DNA from: Adiantum capillus-veneris
Taxonomy: Eukaryota; Streptophyta; Polypodiopsida; Polypodiales; Pteridaceae
NCBI GenBank assembly: GCA_014529385.2
Contig: CM043959.1
Coordinates: forward strand, 7,677,026 to 7,741,025
Length of the DNA stretch: 64,000 bases
Direction: 5' to 3'
A program made the position numbers and the translations under genes. Shown here piece after piece: positions 42,423 through 54,179 of the stretch. Numbering within the stretch: position 1 is the stretch's first letter; each line of letters begins with the position of its first letter. A model generated the notes under the pieces. The model did not search any database. It was given only the letters and a program-made list of their open reading frames with translations, and had not been told where the DNA came from.

Positions 42423-42928
42423 CTAGGTTCGTTCACTAACATCATAGCCTCTCCAATGCACCAAATACTGTAACCTGCCACGCGAAACTCGAGAATCTAG
42501 GACTTTCTCGACCTCATATTTGTCATGTCCTTGAATCTCAACCGAAGGAGGTGGTTGTAGGGCTCTTCTTGGGATCTTAGATGTGTGACAAGGTTCTAGG
42601 AGTGAGACATGAAAGACCGGATGGATTTTGATGGATGAGGGCAATCGGAGTCCATAGGTGACTGGATTGACTTGACGGATAATTTTAAACGAGCCAAGCC
42701 TTCGATAATCAAGCTTTTGACAGGGACGAGATGAACGCAGATCACGTCGGAGGAGCCACACTTTTTCCCCTTCTTTGTATTTTGGATGCTGCATGTGATG
42801 GAGATCTGCACTTTCCTTATACTTGGATTGAGCTTCTTTGATATGAATTGTAAGTTCTTTGTGAATTGCAGATAATTGTTGTGTAAGATGAATAGCAGCT
42901 GGAATCTTGACTTGATAGTGTCTGTGGA
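42423..42928 (-). pseudogene. Integrase tail and chromodomain of G
   Basis: The frame enters from copia H at 42928 and reads through an A-A-I-H-L-T-Q-Q-L helix, G-E-K-V-W-L-L-R-R-D-L, P-V-T-Y-G-L-R-L-P and H-P-V-F-H-V-S-L-L, the usual C-terminal region of chromovirus integrase. The chromodomain (K-Y-E-V-E-K-V-L-D-S-R then L-Q-Y-L-V-H-W-R-G-Y) follows and the frame ends at S-E-R-T. The W-E-P end of the chromodomain is frameshifted. Confidence 0.88.
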
Positions 42929-43141
42929 TGTTGGAATTAGGGTTGTAGAGAAACACACACAGCTTGGAGAAGACGAAGAAAGCTCAAGGCACACAATAGA
43001 GAGTGTGTTACTTAGTGTGCAATGGAAAGATAGATAGCCCTAGAGTGATGGGCGTATATACAATGCACGAGGGAAAAAACCTCCTAAAGAGGGAAAAAAT
43101 GCCCCGGTGGTCCTAGTGTGTTCACACACATCACTACCACA
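42929..43141 (-). repeat. 3' LTR of copia H
   Basis: Plus strand TGTTGGAATTAGGGTTG to CACTACCACA; paired with 47844-48056. Confidence 0.93.
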
Positions 43142-43175
43142 TGTATATGGTAACAAATCCCCCCCTAGAGTGATG
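43142..43175 (-). other. Polypurine tract of copia H
   Basis: AGGGGGGGATTTG on the minus strand, about 20 bp from the LTR. Confidence 0.7.
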
Positions 43176-43230
43176 CGGTGAACGAGAGTTGGCACATGAG
43201 TAAAGGAAGTGCCATGCCCTGAGGACATGA

Positions 43231-43506
43231 TCAGTCCACAAAGGGGAGTAAGCCCAAAGCTTTGTGGAAAGCTTCAAGCTTCTCACAAGACAATGCCTTT
43301 GTGAAAAGATCTGCAAGGTTGTCCTGTGTTGGCACATAAGCCAAGCTGATCTCACCTGTTGAGAGCCTTTCCCTGACATAGTGGTAATGCACCTCAATGT
43401 GCTTTGTGCGAGCATGAAAAATTGGGTTCCTCGCAACTGCCAATGCGCTCTGACTGTCAGTGTATATAGTGTTGGCAGTGTCCTGTCCAACACCCAAATC
43501 AGCCAT
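43231..43506 (-). pseudogene. RNase H of copia H
   Basis: I-Y-T-D-S-Q-S-A-L-A-V-A-R-N-P, then H-I-E-V-H-Y-H-Y-V-R-E and Q-D-N-L-A-D-L-F-T-K-A-L mark the C-terminal half of copia RNase H. The N-terminal half is in another frame just upstream (43660-43510). Confidence 0.9.
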
Positions 43507-43603
43507 AAGGCGTCTGAGCCATACACACTCAACCGTAGCTGTGAAGACTGCCCTGTATACTCAGCCTCACAACTCGAAGTGGCCACAGTAGGTTGCTTCT
43601 TGC

Positions 43604-45279
43604 TCAACCATGATATACATGAACTGCCAAGCATGAAACAAAAACCACTTGTGGACACTCGCATGTCAAAACAACTAGCCCAATCTGAGTCGAAAAAAGC
43701 ATGTAAGTCTGGTGGTAAAACAAGCCAAGGTGTAAAGTGCCACTAAGGTAGCGAAAAATCCTCTTGACAGCCTGCCAATGCTTAGACCCTGGGCTATGCA
43801 TGAATTTGCTGACTTGTGAGACTGCAAACTGAATAACTAGCCTCGTGTTGCATACATAAATGAGGCAGCCAACAGCAGTTTGGTAAAGAGTGACATCAGC
43901 AGGATCGCCAACATCATGTAGACTCAACTTTAAACTTGTTTCCATGGGAGTGGCAATACGTTTGCAATCCTCAAGTCCAAACTTACATAGCAATGTCTCT
44001 ATGTAACGTTTCTGACACAAGGCAATACCACCATCACACTGCTTAAACTGTATACCCAAGTAATGATGCAACAGCCCCAAATCTTTCATCTTGAAAGTAG
44101 CATTCAAATCAGCCTTAAATTCAGCAATATGTCTCTCATTTGGTCCAGTGATCAACAAATCATCAACATAAAGAACCACAATGAGAAGTACATCACCCTC
44201 ACGCTTTACATACAATGTGCTTTCTGTTGGACTGTTTTACAAAAGCCTCGTTTAACCAAATGGGTGTCAGCTTTCTCATACCAAGCATGAGGAGATTGCT
44301 TCAAACCATACAAAGCCTTCTTACATTTGCACACTTTGTCCTCTTGTCGTTTTACAACAAAACCGCGAGGCTATGTTACATAAACTTCCTCAAATATGTC
44401 ACCATTCAAGAAAGCAGTAACAATGTCTAATTGATGTACATCCCAACCAAAATGAGCTGCCAATGCACATAGAAAACACAAAGTAGTCATACGACAAGTG
44501 GGAGCAAAAGTCTCTTCATAATCTATGCCTTTTTGCTGTGCATAACCCTTTGCAACAAGTCGAGTCGGTTTGCGTTTCAACTTGTAAAGCCACTTCGTAC
44601 CAATGGCCTTTTTGCCAAGAGGAAAATCATATAAAGTCCATGTGTCATTTTCTATAAGTGCATCATATTCTGATTGCATGGCAGCCATCCAATTTTCTGA
44701 ATTATGTGCTTCATCAAAAGATAGAGGCTCCTCAACATCATGTAAACTAGACACAACCAAAGCATAACAATCTGATGCATAAGATGCATGGTGAGAGCCT
44801 GAACGAGTACGACTAGACAAAGGTGCATCCAATTTACTGTCACGCAAAGTGTGCACCATCCATTTTGGCATACCTCTAGCCTGCTCATTTTCAGGCCTTT
44901 CCTCATCAAGTACATCATGTACATCTGCATCAGTAATAGGTTGATCTATAACATTTTCAGAAACCCCCATAGGTTGTACATTTGCCTCATTGGAAATTAC
45001 ATTCGTATTTCCACCACTAAAAAGAGGCAACAAAGTGTCATAAATGTCATGTGAGCTTACATTACTGTCTCTAGTACATGACAGCAAGGGCTGAACAGAA
45101 TCTTCCACAAACACTACATCCCGTGAAACCAGAATACGTTTTGTTTGCAGATGATACAACCTGTAACCTTTGCTTTCAGCACTATAACCAACAAAAATAC
45201 ATTTGACAGCCTTATCATCCAATTTTTTGCACTGTGTTTGTGGCACCAAAGCATATGCCAAACAGCCAAAAACACGCAT
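43604..45279 (-). pseudogene. Reverse transcriptase of copia H
   Basis: The first frame (45279-44371) covers the end of the integrase C-terminal region (R-V-F-G-C-L-A-Y, K-C-I-F-V-G-Y) and RT start with E-N-D-T-W-T-L, K-A-I-G-T-K-W-L-Y and V-T-A-F-L-N-G-D. After a stop and frameshift the second frame (44215-43604) has the catalytic L-Y-V-D-D-L-L and L-L-H-H-Y-L-G-I-Q-F. Both RT halves are well preserved. Confidence 0.93.
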
Positions 45280-45306
45280 GTACTCAATAGAAGGCTTTCT
45301 ATCATT

Positions 45307-45960
45307 CTATGCTTCATATGGAGTAATAGACTGCAAAGCTTTGGTAGGACACCTGTTAAGTACATAAGTGGCACACATGATGGCCTCAAGCCAAAAAGAA
45401 TGCGGCGAAGCTTGACTTTTGACCATACATTGTGCCATTTCCGTAATTGACCTGTTTTTCCTCTCAGCAACACCATTTTGCTGAGGTGTATAAGGCATTG
45501 TACATTGGTGTTTTATCCCACGACTAGCCAGAAATGCATTAAATTCATGAGACATATACTCCCCCCCTCGATCGGAATGGAGGGTGCCCATAGTACATTT
45601 CGAGACATTTTCAGCCATAGCCAGAAATTGTTTAAGCACATAAAAACTTTGGACTTCTCTTTAAGAGGAAATACCCATGCATGCCTGGAGTAATCATCAA
45701 TGAAAGTCACGAAGTAAAGGTAATTGTCCAAGGACGGGTTTGCATGGGCCCACAAACATCACTATGCACAAGCTACAACTTGCATGTGGCCCGAACTGAA
45801 CCATCCTTTGGAAACTTAGAACGCTGCATCTTACCCAAAATTCAACCTTCACAAACATGTTTGACAGGTGCTTCAAGAGGCGGCAAAGAAGCAACCATAT
45901 CAAATTTTTTCAAACGTAGCAAATTGGCAAAATTCAGATGACCAAAACGTGCATGCCAAA
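45307..45960 (-). pseudogene. Integrase of copia H
   Basis: Fragments give the H-x-R-F-G-H-L-N zinc-binding region (about 45945), core aspartate in F-I-D-D-Y-S-R (about 45700), H-S-D-R-G-G-E-Y (about 45570) and the glutamate in Q-N-G-V-A-E-R-K-N-R (about 45480). At least three frameshifts or stops are present. Confidence 0.88.
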
Positions 45961-46053
45961 GTTTTGCATCTGAAATAGCCCTTGTATCTGCACAACAGCA
46001 TTTACAAAATTTTGTCCACACTTGTCATACAAAGTAAGCTTATACAGCCCACG

Positions 46054-47481
46054 TCACAAAAGGCTAGATGCAACAATTTCATCACGAAAACTGCGATCAT
46101 GAACTATACATCTGTCATCCACAAACTTGACCACAAGTCCAAGTCTAGTAAGTGCGTATACAGACAAGAGATTCTTCTTGATCCCAGGTACATAAAGTGC
46201 ATCAACAAGTGTGAAAGAACTGCCATTAGCAGCATTAAGCATAAGCTTTCCAACTCCCTGAACTGGATAAGAGGCATTGTTGGCACAAGTGACTGAATTC
46301 CCATGAGGGACAAACTCGAGAGAGGTAAACAATTCACGATGTGAGGTAATGTGCTTTGTAGCACCATTGTCGAAATACCACACATGTGAATCTACAGCAA
46401 CTGACAAGCGTGCATCATGGACAACAGGATTGTAAGTGCACTCTGTGCTAAAATCCCATTCTGCATCAACATCAGCATTACAGTCTCCTTTCACAAAAGG
46501 CTCAACAATGGCTGCATTTGTAGTGGAACCAACATTTGTAGTGGAACCACCCTCTTTCTTCTTAGCCTCTTTGGCCTTCAACTTAGGACACGACTTGATC
46601 AAGTGATCATTAGCTTGACAATAATGGCAACACATCTTCTTTTTGCACTTATCACCAGAATTTCCATACCAATTGTTGCCAGCAGAAGCATTAGGAGCAG
46701 AATTTTTGCCACTCGCAGCAGAACCATAAGAAGTGGCTGCATTACTGTTACCACCACCCTTTCTTTGAGAAGCAATAAAAGCATGTTCAACTGCACGCTG
46801 CCTAATCCTGTTTTTTCTAGAAAGCGACTCTTGCAACAGCAATGTGCATAATGCATCAAACTTGACAACTTCAGGATTTCCTTGGGTCATCAGTCTCCAA
46901 GTACTAGCAAAAGTTTGGTAGGAATCTGGTAAGGCATCAAGAACAGTCTGCACAAGGGAACTATTTGAAATTACTTCACGTGCAGAAATAAGTTGCTCAT
47001 TGATATCCTTGACACTAGCAAGGAAAGTGTCTATATCATCTTCCTCATGCATAATCTTCGACTCCAGCTCTTTACGCAGCAAAGCAATTTTAGCCTCATT
47101 GCGGCTTGCATAAAGACCTGCTAGAATATCCCAAGCCTGTTTTGCAATATTTGTTGAACGGATATGAGGAACAATGGTGCGCTTCACAGACAACGCAATC
47201 AATGCATGAGCCTGCGCATCCTTTACATCCCAATGAGCTTGTTCTACCATAGGCAAAACAAGTCTAACAGCAGCAATCCTTGTAGCAAGACCTGCAACAT
47301 CCTCAACATCGCCTACATCCTCAGAACTAGGACGTACATCAATGCCCTACACAATGTTCTAGACGCCCTTTGCCACAAGAACATGTTGCATCATATAAGC
47401 CCACATAGGGTAGTTGTGCCCATCCAACCTGTCCTCAACAACAAACATGTTGAACACATCTGTGTTGTTGTTGTCAGCCAT
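46054..47481 (-). pseudogene. Gag and protease of copia H
   Basis: ATG at 47481 (M-A-D-N-N-N). R-L-D-G-H-N-Y-P-M-W is the copia gag opening; two stops at about 47359 and 47347 interrupt it. From 47256 the frame is open for 400 codons in the same phase: gag helices, CCHC knuckle CHYCQANDHLIKSC (about 46625-46580) and protease with W-Y-F-D-N-G-A-T-K-H (about 46375), where Asn replaces the usual Ser of D-S-G-A. Confidence 0.92.
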
Positions 47482-47843
47482 GGTAAATGCTGCACCTGAT
47501 GTGAAAACTACCTGAAAATAGGAGAAACGGAGCGAGAACAACACGTGCTATATAGCACAAACCATAGAAGACTATAAGGCACCTGTTATGTAGAAAACGG
47601 CACTGACAGAAATTCTACACAAAATGACGAAATAACATGTGCAGTACTGCCTGTAGTGGAAACGGAGGCCGAAATGAGCCCAAATAAAAAATCTGAGCAG
47701 ACCGAACTCTACGAGCGTGCTCGAAATATTTGTTGACCAGCGAACGCTCACCAAAGCTCACTGAAAGCGGAGAAAGTGAGCAGGCGTGTACTGGAGCAGC
47801 TGGCGACTAAGCCCGGGAGGACGCAACCTGCTTTGATACCAAT

Positions 47844-48056
47844 TGTTGGAATTAGGGTTGCACAGAAATGCACATAGCTTGGAGAAGATGAAGAAAGCTC
47901 AAGGCACACAATAGAGAGTGTGTTACTTAGTGTGCAATGGAAAGATAAATAGCCCTAGAGTGATGGGCGTATATACAATGCACGGGGGAAAAAACCTCCT
48001 AAAGAGGGAAAAAATGCCCCGGCGGTCCTAGTGTGTTCACACACATCACTACCACA
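47844..48056 (-). repeat. 5' LTR of copia H
   Basis: Same length as 42929-43141. TTGGTATCAAAGC (47832-47843 region, minus strand) directly after it is a one-mismatch iMet primer-binding site. Confidence 0.92.
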
Positions 48057-49802
48057 TGTGATGGAAGATCATGCTGTTGCTGAAGTACCTCCAAGCGTGT
48101 TGGTCCTGGCGGAATATAGAGAAGACCCTTATAGTAAATTAGTCCATCAATTTCTTGAAAGTCCTCATTAACCTCTTGTCCTTGTGGTTGTTGTCTAATA
48201 TTCTGAGCAAGTGGGTCTTTGGCAATTTGCGTCTTCACTTTAGAAAGAAAAGTAGAATCTTTAGGAGCTTGGCTCATGGTGGCGTTTAGCTTAAGCTGTT
48301 CAGGTTTCAAAATCACTAACTCTTGTTGATCAAATGTTGCGTCGCCTTCTCTAGGTGCAAGGTAGGATCTTCTTGATAAGGCATCTGGCTTAGCTTGTTG
48401 ACGGCTAGGTCTATAAGAGATAAGAAAATCAAACCTTGATATGATACCACTCCACCTGGCTTGGCGACAATTCAAGACGCGGGATGTCATGAAGTATTCC
48501 AAATTCTTGTGATTTGTATAGACAGTGATCTTATGAGGAGCTCCTTCAAGTAGGTGACGCCAAGTGTCAAAGGAGTCAATGATTGCTAAGAGCTCTTTGT
48601 CATGGATTTCATAATTGATTTCTTCAGCTCTGAGAACTTGTGGGAATGAAAAGCCACTGGATGTACTCGACCATCCTCTCCTACTTGGGATAGAATAGCG
48701 CCAAGGGCAAAATCTGAAGCGTCTGTTTCTAGGATGAAAGAATTTGTAGGATCTACGTGAATTAGAATGGGTGCGATCGTGAAAGCTTGCTTGAGAGTCT
48801 GAAATGCTTTCACGGCCTCTGAGTCCCAGACAAACTTATTATGGCATGTCAACCTTGTGAGTGTTGTAACCACCTTGGAGTATCCCTGTATAAAGATACG
48901 ATAAAAATTTGCAAATCTGAGAAAACATTGAACATCTCTTACCGAAGTGGGTGTCTCCCAATCAAGGATGGTTTGAACCTTCTTTGGATCCATGGAGATT
49001 CCCTTTGTAGAAATTACATAACCAAGAAATTCCACCTTAGATTGATGAAAAGAGCACTTCTCCAACTTTGCATATAACCTTGATGCACGAAGCTTTTCAA
49101 GCACTAATCGTACATGGTGCTCATGCTCTTCTTGATCCTTGGAAAATATCAAGATATCATCCAAATATATTAAACAAAATAAACCAAATACTCCCGAAAG
49201 ATATCGTTCATTAAATGCTGGGGCATTTGTGAGACCAAATGGCATGACGGTATATTCAATGTGGCCATACCTTGTCCGAAAGGCTGTCTTCCATTCATCA
49301 CCTTCTTTGATTCTGACTAGGTTGTAAGCACCACGAAGATCTATTTTTTTAAATATTCTTGCCTTGCCAAGGCGCTCAAGAAGCTCTGGGATCAAGGGAA
49401 GGGGATAGCGATTCTTGACGGTGATCTTGTTTAGGCCCCTATAATCCACGCACATCTGGAGAGTCCCGTCCTTCTTTTTTACAAAGAGTATGGAGCTCCT
49501 GCTGGGGACTTTGAATGCCGTATGAGCCCCTTAGCAAGATTCTCATCAATTATTTTCCATAATTCTACCAATTCATCTTGAGATAGCTTGTATATTGGGC
49601 CAAAAGGGGGTTGGGTTCCCTCCTGAAGCTCTATAGCACAATCATAGGGTCGATGCTCTGGTAAGAGGTCTGCATTCTTCTTGTCAAAAACATCATTGTA
49701 ATCTTGATATTGACGTGGCAATGCCTCCATGATTTTTTTTGTCGACGTGTCGGTTGGTGTTGCAAATATCAGGAAACTTGGATACTTTTTGGCTGCACGC
49801 AT
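48057..49802 (-). pseudogene. Reverse transcriptase and RNase H of element G
   Basis: RT starts near 49802 (D-V-F-D-K-K-N-A-D-L-L-P-E-H-R-P-Y-D), passes a frameshift at about 49470 and continues with M-C-V-D-Y-R-G-L-N, VMPFGLTNAP, and L-I-Y-L-D-D-I-L-I-F-S. RNase H has E-T-D-A-S-D-F-A-L-G-A-I-L-S-Q and, in the next frame (48502-48057), K-P-D-A-L-S-R-R. It ends in the integrase zinc-finger start (L-Q-Q-Q-H-D-L-P-S-H) exactly at copia H. Confidence 0.92.
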
Positions 49803-50401
49803 GAAGACCTTGGCTCCAAGATATTAGGCCTATTATGCCTTCCCTTCTTCTTTTGGACTTTTCGTGGTTCAATTCTCCGAGCCCTCCAATCGATGTCAGG
49901 ATTATGTAATTCAAGCCACGGTAGCCCAATAACAATTGGATTGCTTGGGCTTTGTATAATATTGAACGCTATTCTTGAAACATGCTCCTGCAATGTTACT
50001 TTTATGGGGCGAGTTTCATACCTGACATCCTCTGAAGGGAGGGGATGACCATGAATGACTTCTACAGTTGCTGGATTAGACTTCTCCACAAGTGGTATGC
50101 CTTGTTCTTTTGCAAATTCTTTGTCCATGAAGCACACCGTTGCGCCTGAATCTAGTAATGCTTCACAATCCATGTGCCTACCCGGCATATGGATCTTGAT
50201 TGGTAGCATAAAACTTGAAGTGGAATCAGCGGGAAGAAAGAGACCTTTTTTTGCTTGTCTTTTGTCCAACCGGTCGGTCTCTATTGGGGTTGGGCGTCCA
50301 TGTTTTCTGAACACGTTGAGGCCATTGCACCATGAACCTTCATCCTTCTCTTCCTTGGACACTATTGAACTATGTGCCCCTACTCTCCACAATACATACA
50401 T
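49769..50401 (-). pseudogene. Protease of element G
   Basis: A-L-L-D-S-G-A-T-V-C-F-M (about 50160) is a canonical aspartic-protease active site and I-V-I-G-L-P-W-L (about 49935) the matching second strand. Upstream, in another frame, CMYCGE-stop-GHIVQ-stop-C (about 50410-50370) is the gag zinc knuckle with two stops. Confidence 0.88.
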
Positions 50402-50435
50402 AAGCCATTAATGTGTCGCCTTTGCTTCTCCTGGG

Positions 50436-51279
50436 CTAAGAGAGGTTGAAACCGTGCTGAATCAATTTGCATGGGCTCAATGCTTGATTATGGCCCTGTT
50501 GAGGTGTGTAGCCATTATGTGTCACTTCTGTTTGGGGTCGCAATGGTGCCCCAAGATGTCTCTCTTGTCTCCTCTCAAATAGTCGATTATCACACTCTAT
50601 TGCTTGAGAGATGAACTCGCTTAGTGTGTGAACCTGTGGCATAGTCAATAAAAGATCTTTTACGTCATCCTTTAATCCCCACCAAAATTGGCTAATGAAA
50701 TATTCCTCATGCCAAGTCAGATCACAAGTGAGCTATTGAAATTCGGATGCATAGATGGATGCAGGTCTTGATCCTTGGCAGAGATTTTTAAGTTTGGTTT
50801 TAGCAACCCTTGCTCTATCAGTATCCCCAAAGGTTGCAGAGAACTCCCGCACAAAAGCTTCAAAGTCATGAACAAGAGGAGATTCTTTTTCAAGTAAGGG
50901 ATCAAACCAGGAGAGAGCCGTACCCGAGAGGAGGGTCCCAATAAGGCCTACTTCAGAGGCATCCTCTGGATAACGCTCTCGTTGCATTCAAATGAAGAGA
51001 CACACTTGTTGGAGAAAACCTCTAAACTTTGATCTAGTCCCATCAAAATTTTCAGGCATGCTGACCTTCGGCTCCTTCTTATGTTGTTGAGAATAGCTGG
51101 TTCTTGCAGCTTGTGCTTGTCTCTTGAAGCTCTTGAATTTGACGTTGAAGATTTTGCAACGCCGGTCCCAAGATTAGGGGTTGCCCTGCTTGAAGTTGAG
51201 CGTTACTCTCGCGAAGTTCTTGTAGCTGAGCTTGGATGCTTTGCAATGCGTTGATGACACCTTCCATCGTCAGCTCCAT
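50436..51279 (-). pseudogene. Gag of element G
   Basis: An N-terminal Gln/Leu-rich coiled-coil segment (51279-51079) is followed by the gag domain: L-I-G-T-L-L-S-G-T-A-L-S-W-F-D-P-L and F-V-R-E-F-S-A-T-F-G-D (50987-50733). H-T-L-S-E-F-I-S-Q-A-I-E-C-D-N-R-L (50648-50436) is the end of the gag core. Frames change twice. Confidence 0.85.
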
Positions 51280-51319
51280 GATGGCTTGAGAAGATTAAGA
51301 GATGGTAGTATTGCCAAAC

Positions 51320-51892
51320 TGTTATGAGCGCGTATAGAGCTAGAAGAGAGCAAGAGGAGGCGCTCACAATGTACAAGAACTTGGATCTGATGATAAGCTT
51401 AATATTGATTAAAAGACTTAATACTGTATTAAGAGAGCTAGATACAAGACTTGGATTACATGACTCGAGTACAAGACAAGGCTTGATTGCAAGGACAAGG
51501 CTTGAACATAAGAACTAGAAGAGGGATTTTCCTCATAGGAGGCTCACAACTGGTGTTGGCAAGACTGAGCCCAAGACCCCTATTTATACTAGTGCTTGAG
51601 GAGGTTACTTGAGGAGGTTAGGACTTTCTAGGTTCTTCTTGAGGAGGTTAGAATCTTCTAGAACCTTCTTGATCCTTCTAGTTCTTCTAGAACCTTCTTC
51701 AACTTTCTAGAGCTTTCCAGAAACTTCTAGATTCTTTCGGAATCTTCTCCATGCTTTTAGAAACTTCTAGAATCTCCTTGATACTTTTAGAACTTCTAGA
51801 ATCTTCTAGATCCTTCTAGATTCTTCTAGAGCCTTCTAGCGATGATGTAGGCAATGATGCAGGCAGCGATTGACTCTCAAGCATCCATGACA
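51320..51892 (-). repeat. 5' LTR of element G
   Basis: Paired with 41637-42297, with the same TATA box and HSE array but one block fewer of the repeat. The inner flank GTTTGGCAATACTACC (51304-51319, minus) is the presumed primer-binding site and is not of iMet type. Confidence 0.92.
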
Positions 51893-51897
51893 CACAA
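51893..51897. repeat. Target-site duplication of G, right
   Basis: CACAA. Confidence 0.93.
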
Positions 51898-52508
51898 CAC
51901 TCAACACGATAGCAGAAGTCACAAAAGAGATGATGATGGTGATTGTAGTAGACATGATAGGCATGATAATGGAGATCGCGATTGACATGATCGGCATGAG
52001 AGAAGGTATGCAAAACGAAGAGACCATGACAAATAGGATGAATATAGAAGGGATCATAGTCATAGGGATTGTGATCAAAGGCCTCACAGAGAGCATGATG
52101 ATCACTCGAATAGATACAATGGATATGCTAGCAGTGATAATGATGATGATGATGAGTGCAATGTTTACCAAGGTAGGGGCTCACATGTCATGGATCATGG
52201 CTACTTTGTGCATCTTTAAGTCTTTTCATGATTGACCGAAAGGGATTGTACATGTGTCACAAATTGCCAAACGTAAGATTGCTTTTGTAAAAGATGTTGT
52301 GAAAAGAGATCAAGAGGTATGGGTTGAGGTTGTTTCCATGACTGGAGATAAAATTAGCCTTTTGGTAAGGGATGTGGACCAAAAGATAGGACAAGATCTT
52401 CTATCGATGAAAAGAAGCTCTTACAATGAAGACTATAATCCCTTTAGTATGATTCAGCCATCAACAGGTTGCAAAGGGCTTTCTCGGATTATCATCGTTG
52501 ACGGCTAA
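51893..52508 (+). pseudogene. PRP22/DHX8-like pseudogene, S1-domain part
   Basis: After the CACAA duplication the sequence continues as a D/R/H-rich linker, then V-Y-Q-G-R-G-S-H-V-M-D-H-G-Y-F-V-H-L and, after a frameshift, V-S-Q-I-A-K-R-K-I-A-F-V-K-D-V-V-K-R-D-Q-E-V-W-V. Together these are the S1 RNA-binding domain of PRP22/DHX8. A short tail ends at a stop at 52506. Several stops occur in the linker (for example near 51985 and 52030), so it was already dead or has decayed since. The helicase core was not found. Confidence 0.75.
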
Positions 52509-53040
52509 AAACTGGAAAGCCCATTTTTGTATAATTTAATTTGACTGACTCCATTGTAATTATTTTTTGGGACTCAATCAAGTTTCCAAATTTTAATATA
52601 CTAAATATGTGGATTAGCTAAACACATGGTAGAAAGTAGGAGGTAATTCTGACAAGTTAGAACCTCCAAGGGTGAGGTATAAAAGCCACTTTTTGTAACC
52701 CTAAGGGCAAATTTTGAATTAATTATCTTTTGAGCTCAACTAAGTGTGTCGTGACTGTGTGTTTTGTGTGATAGAGTGAGTGAGTTCTTCTTCTACTCTC
52801 TATGCATGCTACGGAAGCTACATTGTGAAGGCGACTACACCATCGCATTAGCAACGGCAAGGGCTACGCTTCAACGCCAAGCTTGCACGATTCCGGTCTC
52901 TTCGCGAAGAGCTCTCCCACGAGCTTCGAAGCAAGTTTTCTCTCTATTCCTGCATCCGTTTGGTGATTGCTATATGTCATTGTGTTCACGGCGAGTTGAA
53001 CTACACTTTAGGCCTATACATGTTGAGAATCGATGACCTG
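52509..53040 (+). other. Possible LTR or promoter-like sequence
   Basis: AT-rich DNA with GGTATAAAAGCC at about 52674-52685 and a GC-richer downstream part resembles the U3-R-U5 layout of an LTR. No matching second copy is in the window, so this is only a suggestion. Confidence 0.3.
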
Positions 53041-54179
53041 TAATTTTTGGCCTATCTTCATACGCATTTTTTGCACCAAGTGTTTATAGGTCATGCAATA
53101 AACAAATTTCAGTAGGAATTTATGAATGGTTGAGTGATGTTATGCATAAAAGAACACATATGCAAGAGATCTAGATGAGAAAACTGCAAAAATTCATAGC
53201 AGGAGACCAAATTTGCCAAAACAAACTACAGAGTGTTCTAAAGGGGTGTTTCACCCTAAGTACACCTTGAGACTAAAGTTTTGACCAACATTTGGTCCCC
53301 AAAAGACAATAGTCGCGTATGAAAACGGAAAGAATAGGAAACTTGTGATTCTGTGCATATTTTTGCATGGAAAATTGGTAAAAGTGCTTGGGAAGCAATG
53401 CTAAAGACTTGGGATACCTATGCATGAGTTTTGGACAAAAACTCACTAGCAAACATCATACGCGTAAGGGTAGATCTGGCAGTGAAACTGGACTTTTGAC
53501 TTGATACCCATAGTCTGCATATTGTATAGAGCACATACACCAAGTTTCATCTCATTTGGATAGATAGACTGAGTATTGAGAGAGTTTTACTCTTTTCAGG
53601 AAGTTCCTTGGTAAATTTGGTGATAATTTTGATGTCCAAATTTTGTTGTGAGCACTTGTGTGCATGTTGTACACATGAACAAGGGGCACCTAGGAAAGAA
53701 ACATAAATTCATTCTGACCACTTAGACATCATACGCATATGATGTCTGAGAGGACGTATTTTGGGTTAAAAGGCACATTTTTGTGAGCCATTATAATTAA
53801 GAGCATCTAGGAAGTAAATAGGCCAAGTCCCATTGAATTTGAAGAAAGTTGAGGCTTGTAGAGACCAAGAAACAGATTTGAGCAAGGTAAATGCTTGATT
53901 TGACCATATCTAACACAATAGGTGTTGAAATTACATTCTGTAAGTGGCAGTGAGTTTCTTGTGTGGTGGAGGACCTCTAGAATGAAATTCACCTAATTTT
54001 GGCCAGATAGACATGATACACATATGATGTCTCAAGGGCACATCTAGAGACCAGAACTGACAACAGAGCTCATCAGGATGCTTAACACCTCACAACAAGC
54101 TTAAGGACCAAGTTTCACCCAATTTGGATCTTTTTGGCTTAGTTAGACCTCCACTGAAGTTAGCAGTGACCAATACCTA
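53041..54179. other. Non-coding stretch
   Basis: No gene is recognised. The near-palindrome ACATCATACGCATATGATGT at about 53729 and related CATATGATGTCT motifs at 54012 are the only structures noted. It may be the distal part of the long LTR of element J. Confidence 0.4.

Larger units (their letters stand above)
42929..48056 (-). mobile_element. Element H: Ty1/copia retrotransposon
   Basis: Two 213-bp LTRs (42929-43141 and 47844-48056), primer-binding site, gag, protease, integrase, RT and RNase H in copia order, and a polypurine tract. The coding frame has several stops and shifts. Flanks do not form a TSD, and the gypsy integrase core that should bridge them is missing, so sequence was lost at the insertion point. 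LTRs differ at a handful of sites. Confidence 0.93.
41637..51892 (-). mobile_element. Element G: Ty3/gypsy chromovirus split by a copia element
   Basis: LTRs 41637-42297 and 51320-51892 in TG...CA form with TSD CACAA; gag, protease, RT, RNase H and chromodomain on the minus strand. The integrase catalytic core is missing and copia element H occupies that place. G belongs to a lineage different from A/C/E/F (YLDD-type RT, D-S-G protease). It split a PRP22-like pseudogene. Confidence 0.93.

Noticed and set aside
51930-52235. 101-codon Met/Ile-rich ORF
   Set aside because: It is an alternative frame of the Asp/Arg/His-rich linker of the PRP22 pseudogene.
53725-53760. Operator-like palindrome ACATCATACGCATATGATGT
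   Set aside because: A single imperfect palindrome in AT-rich non-coding DNA with no gene beside it.
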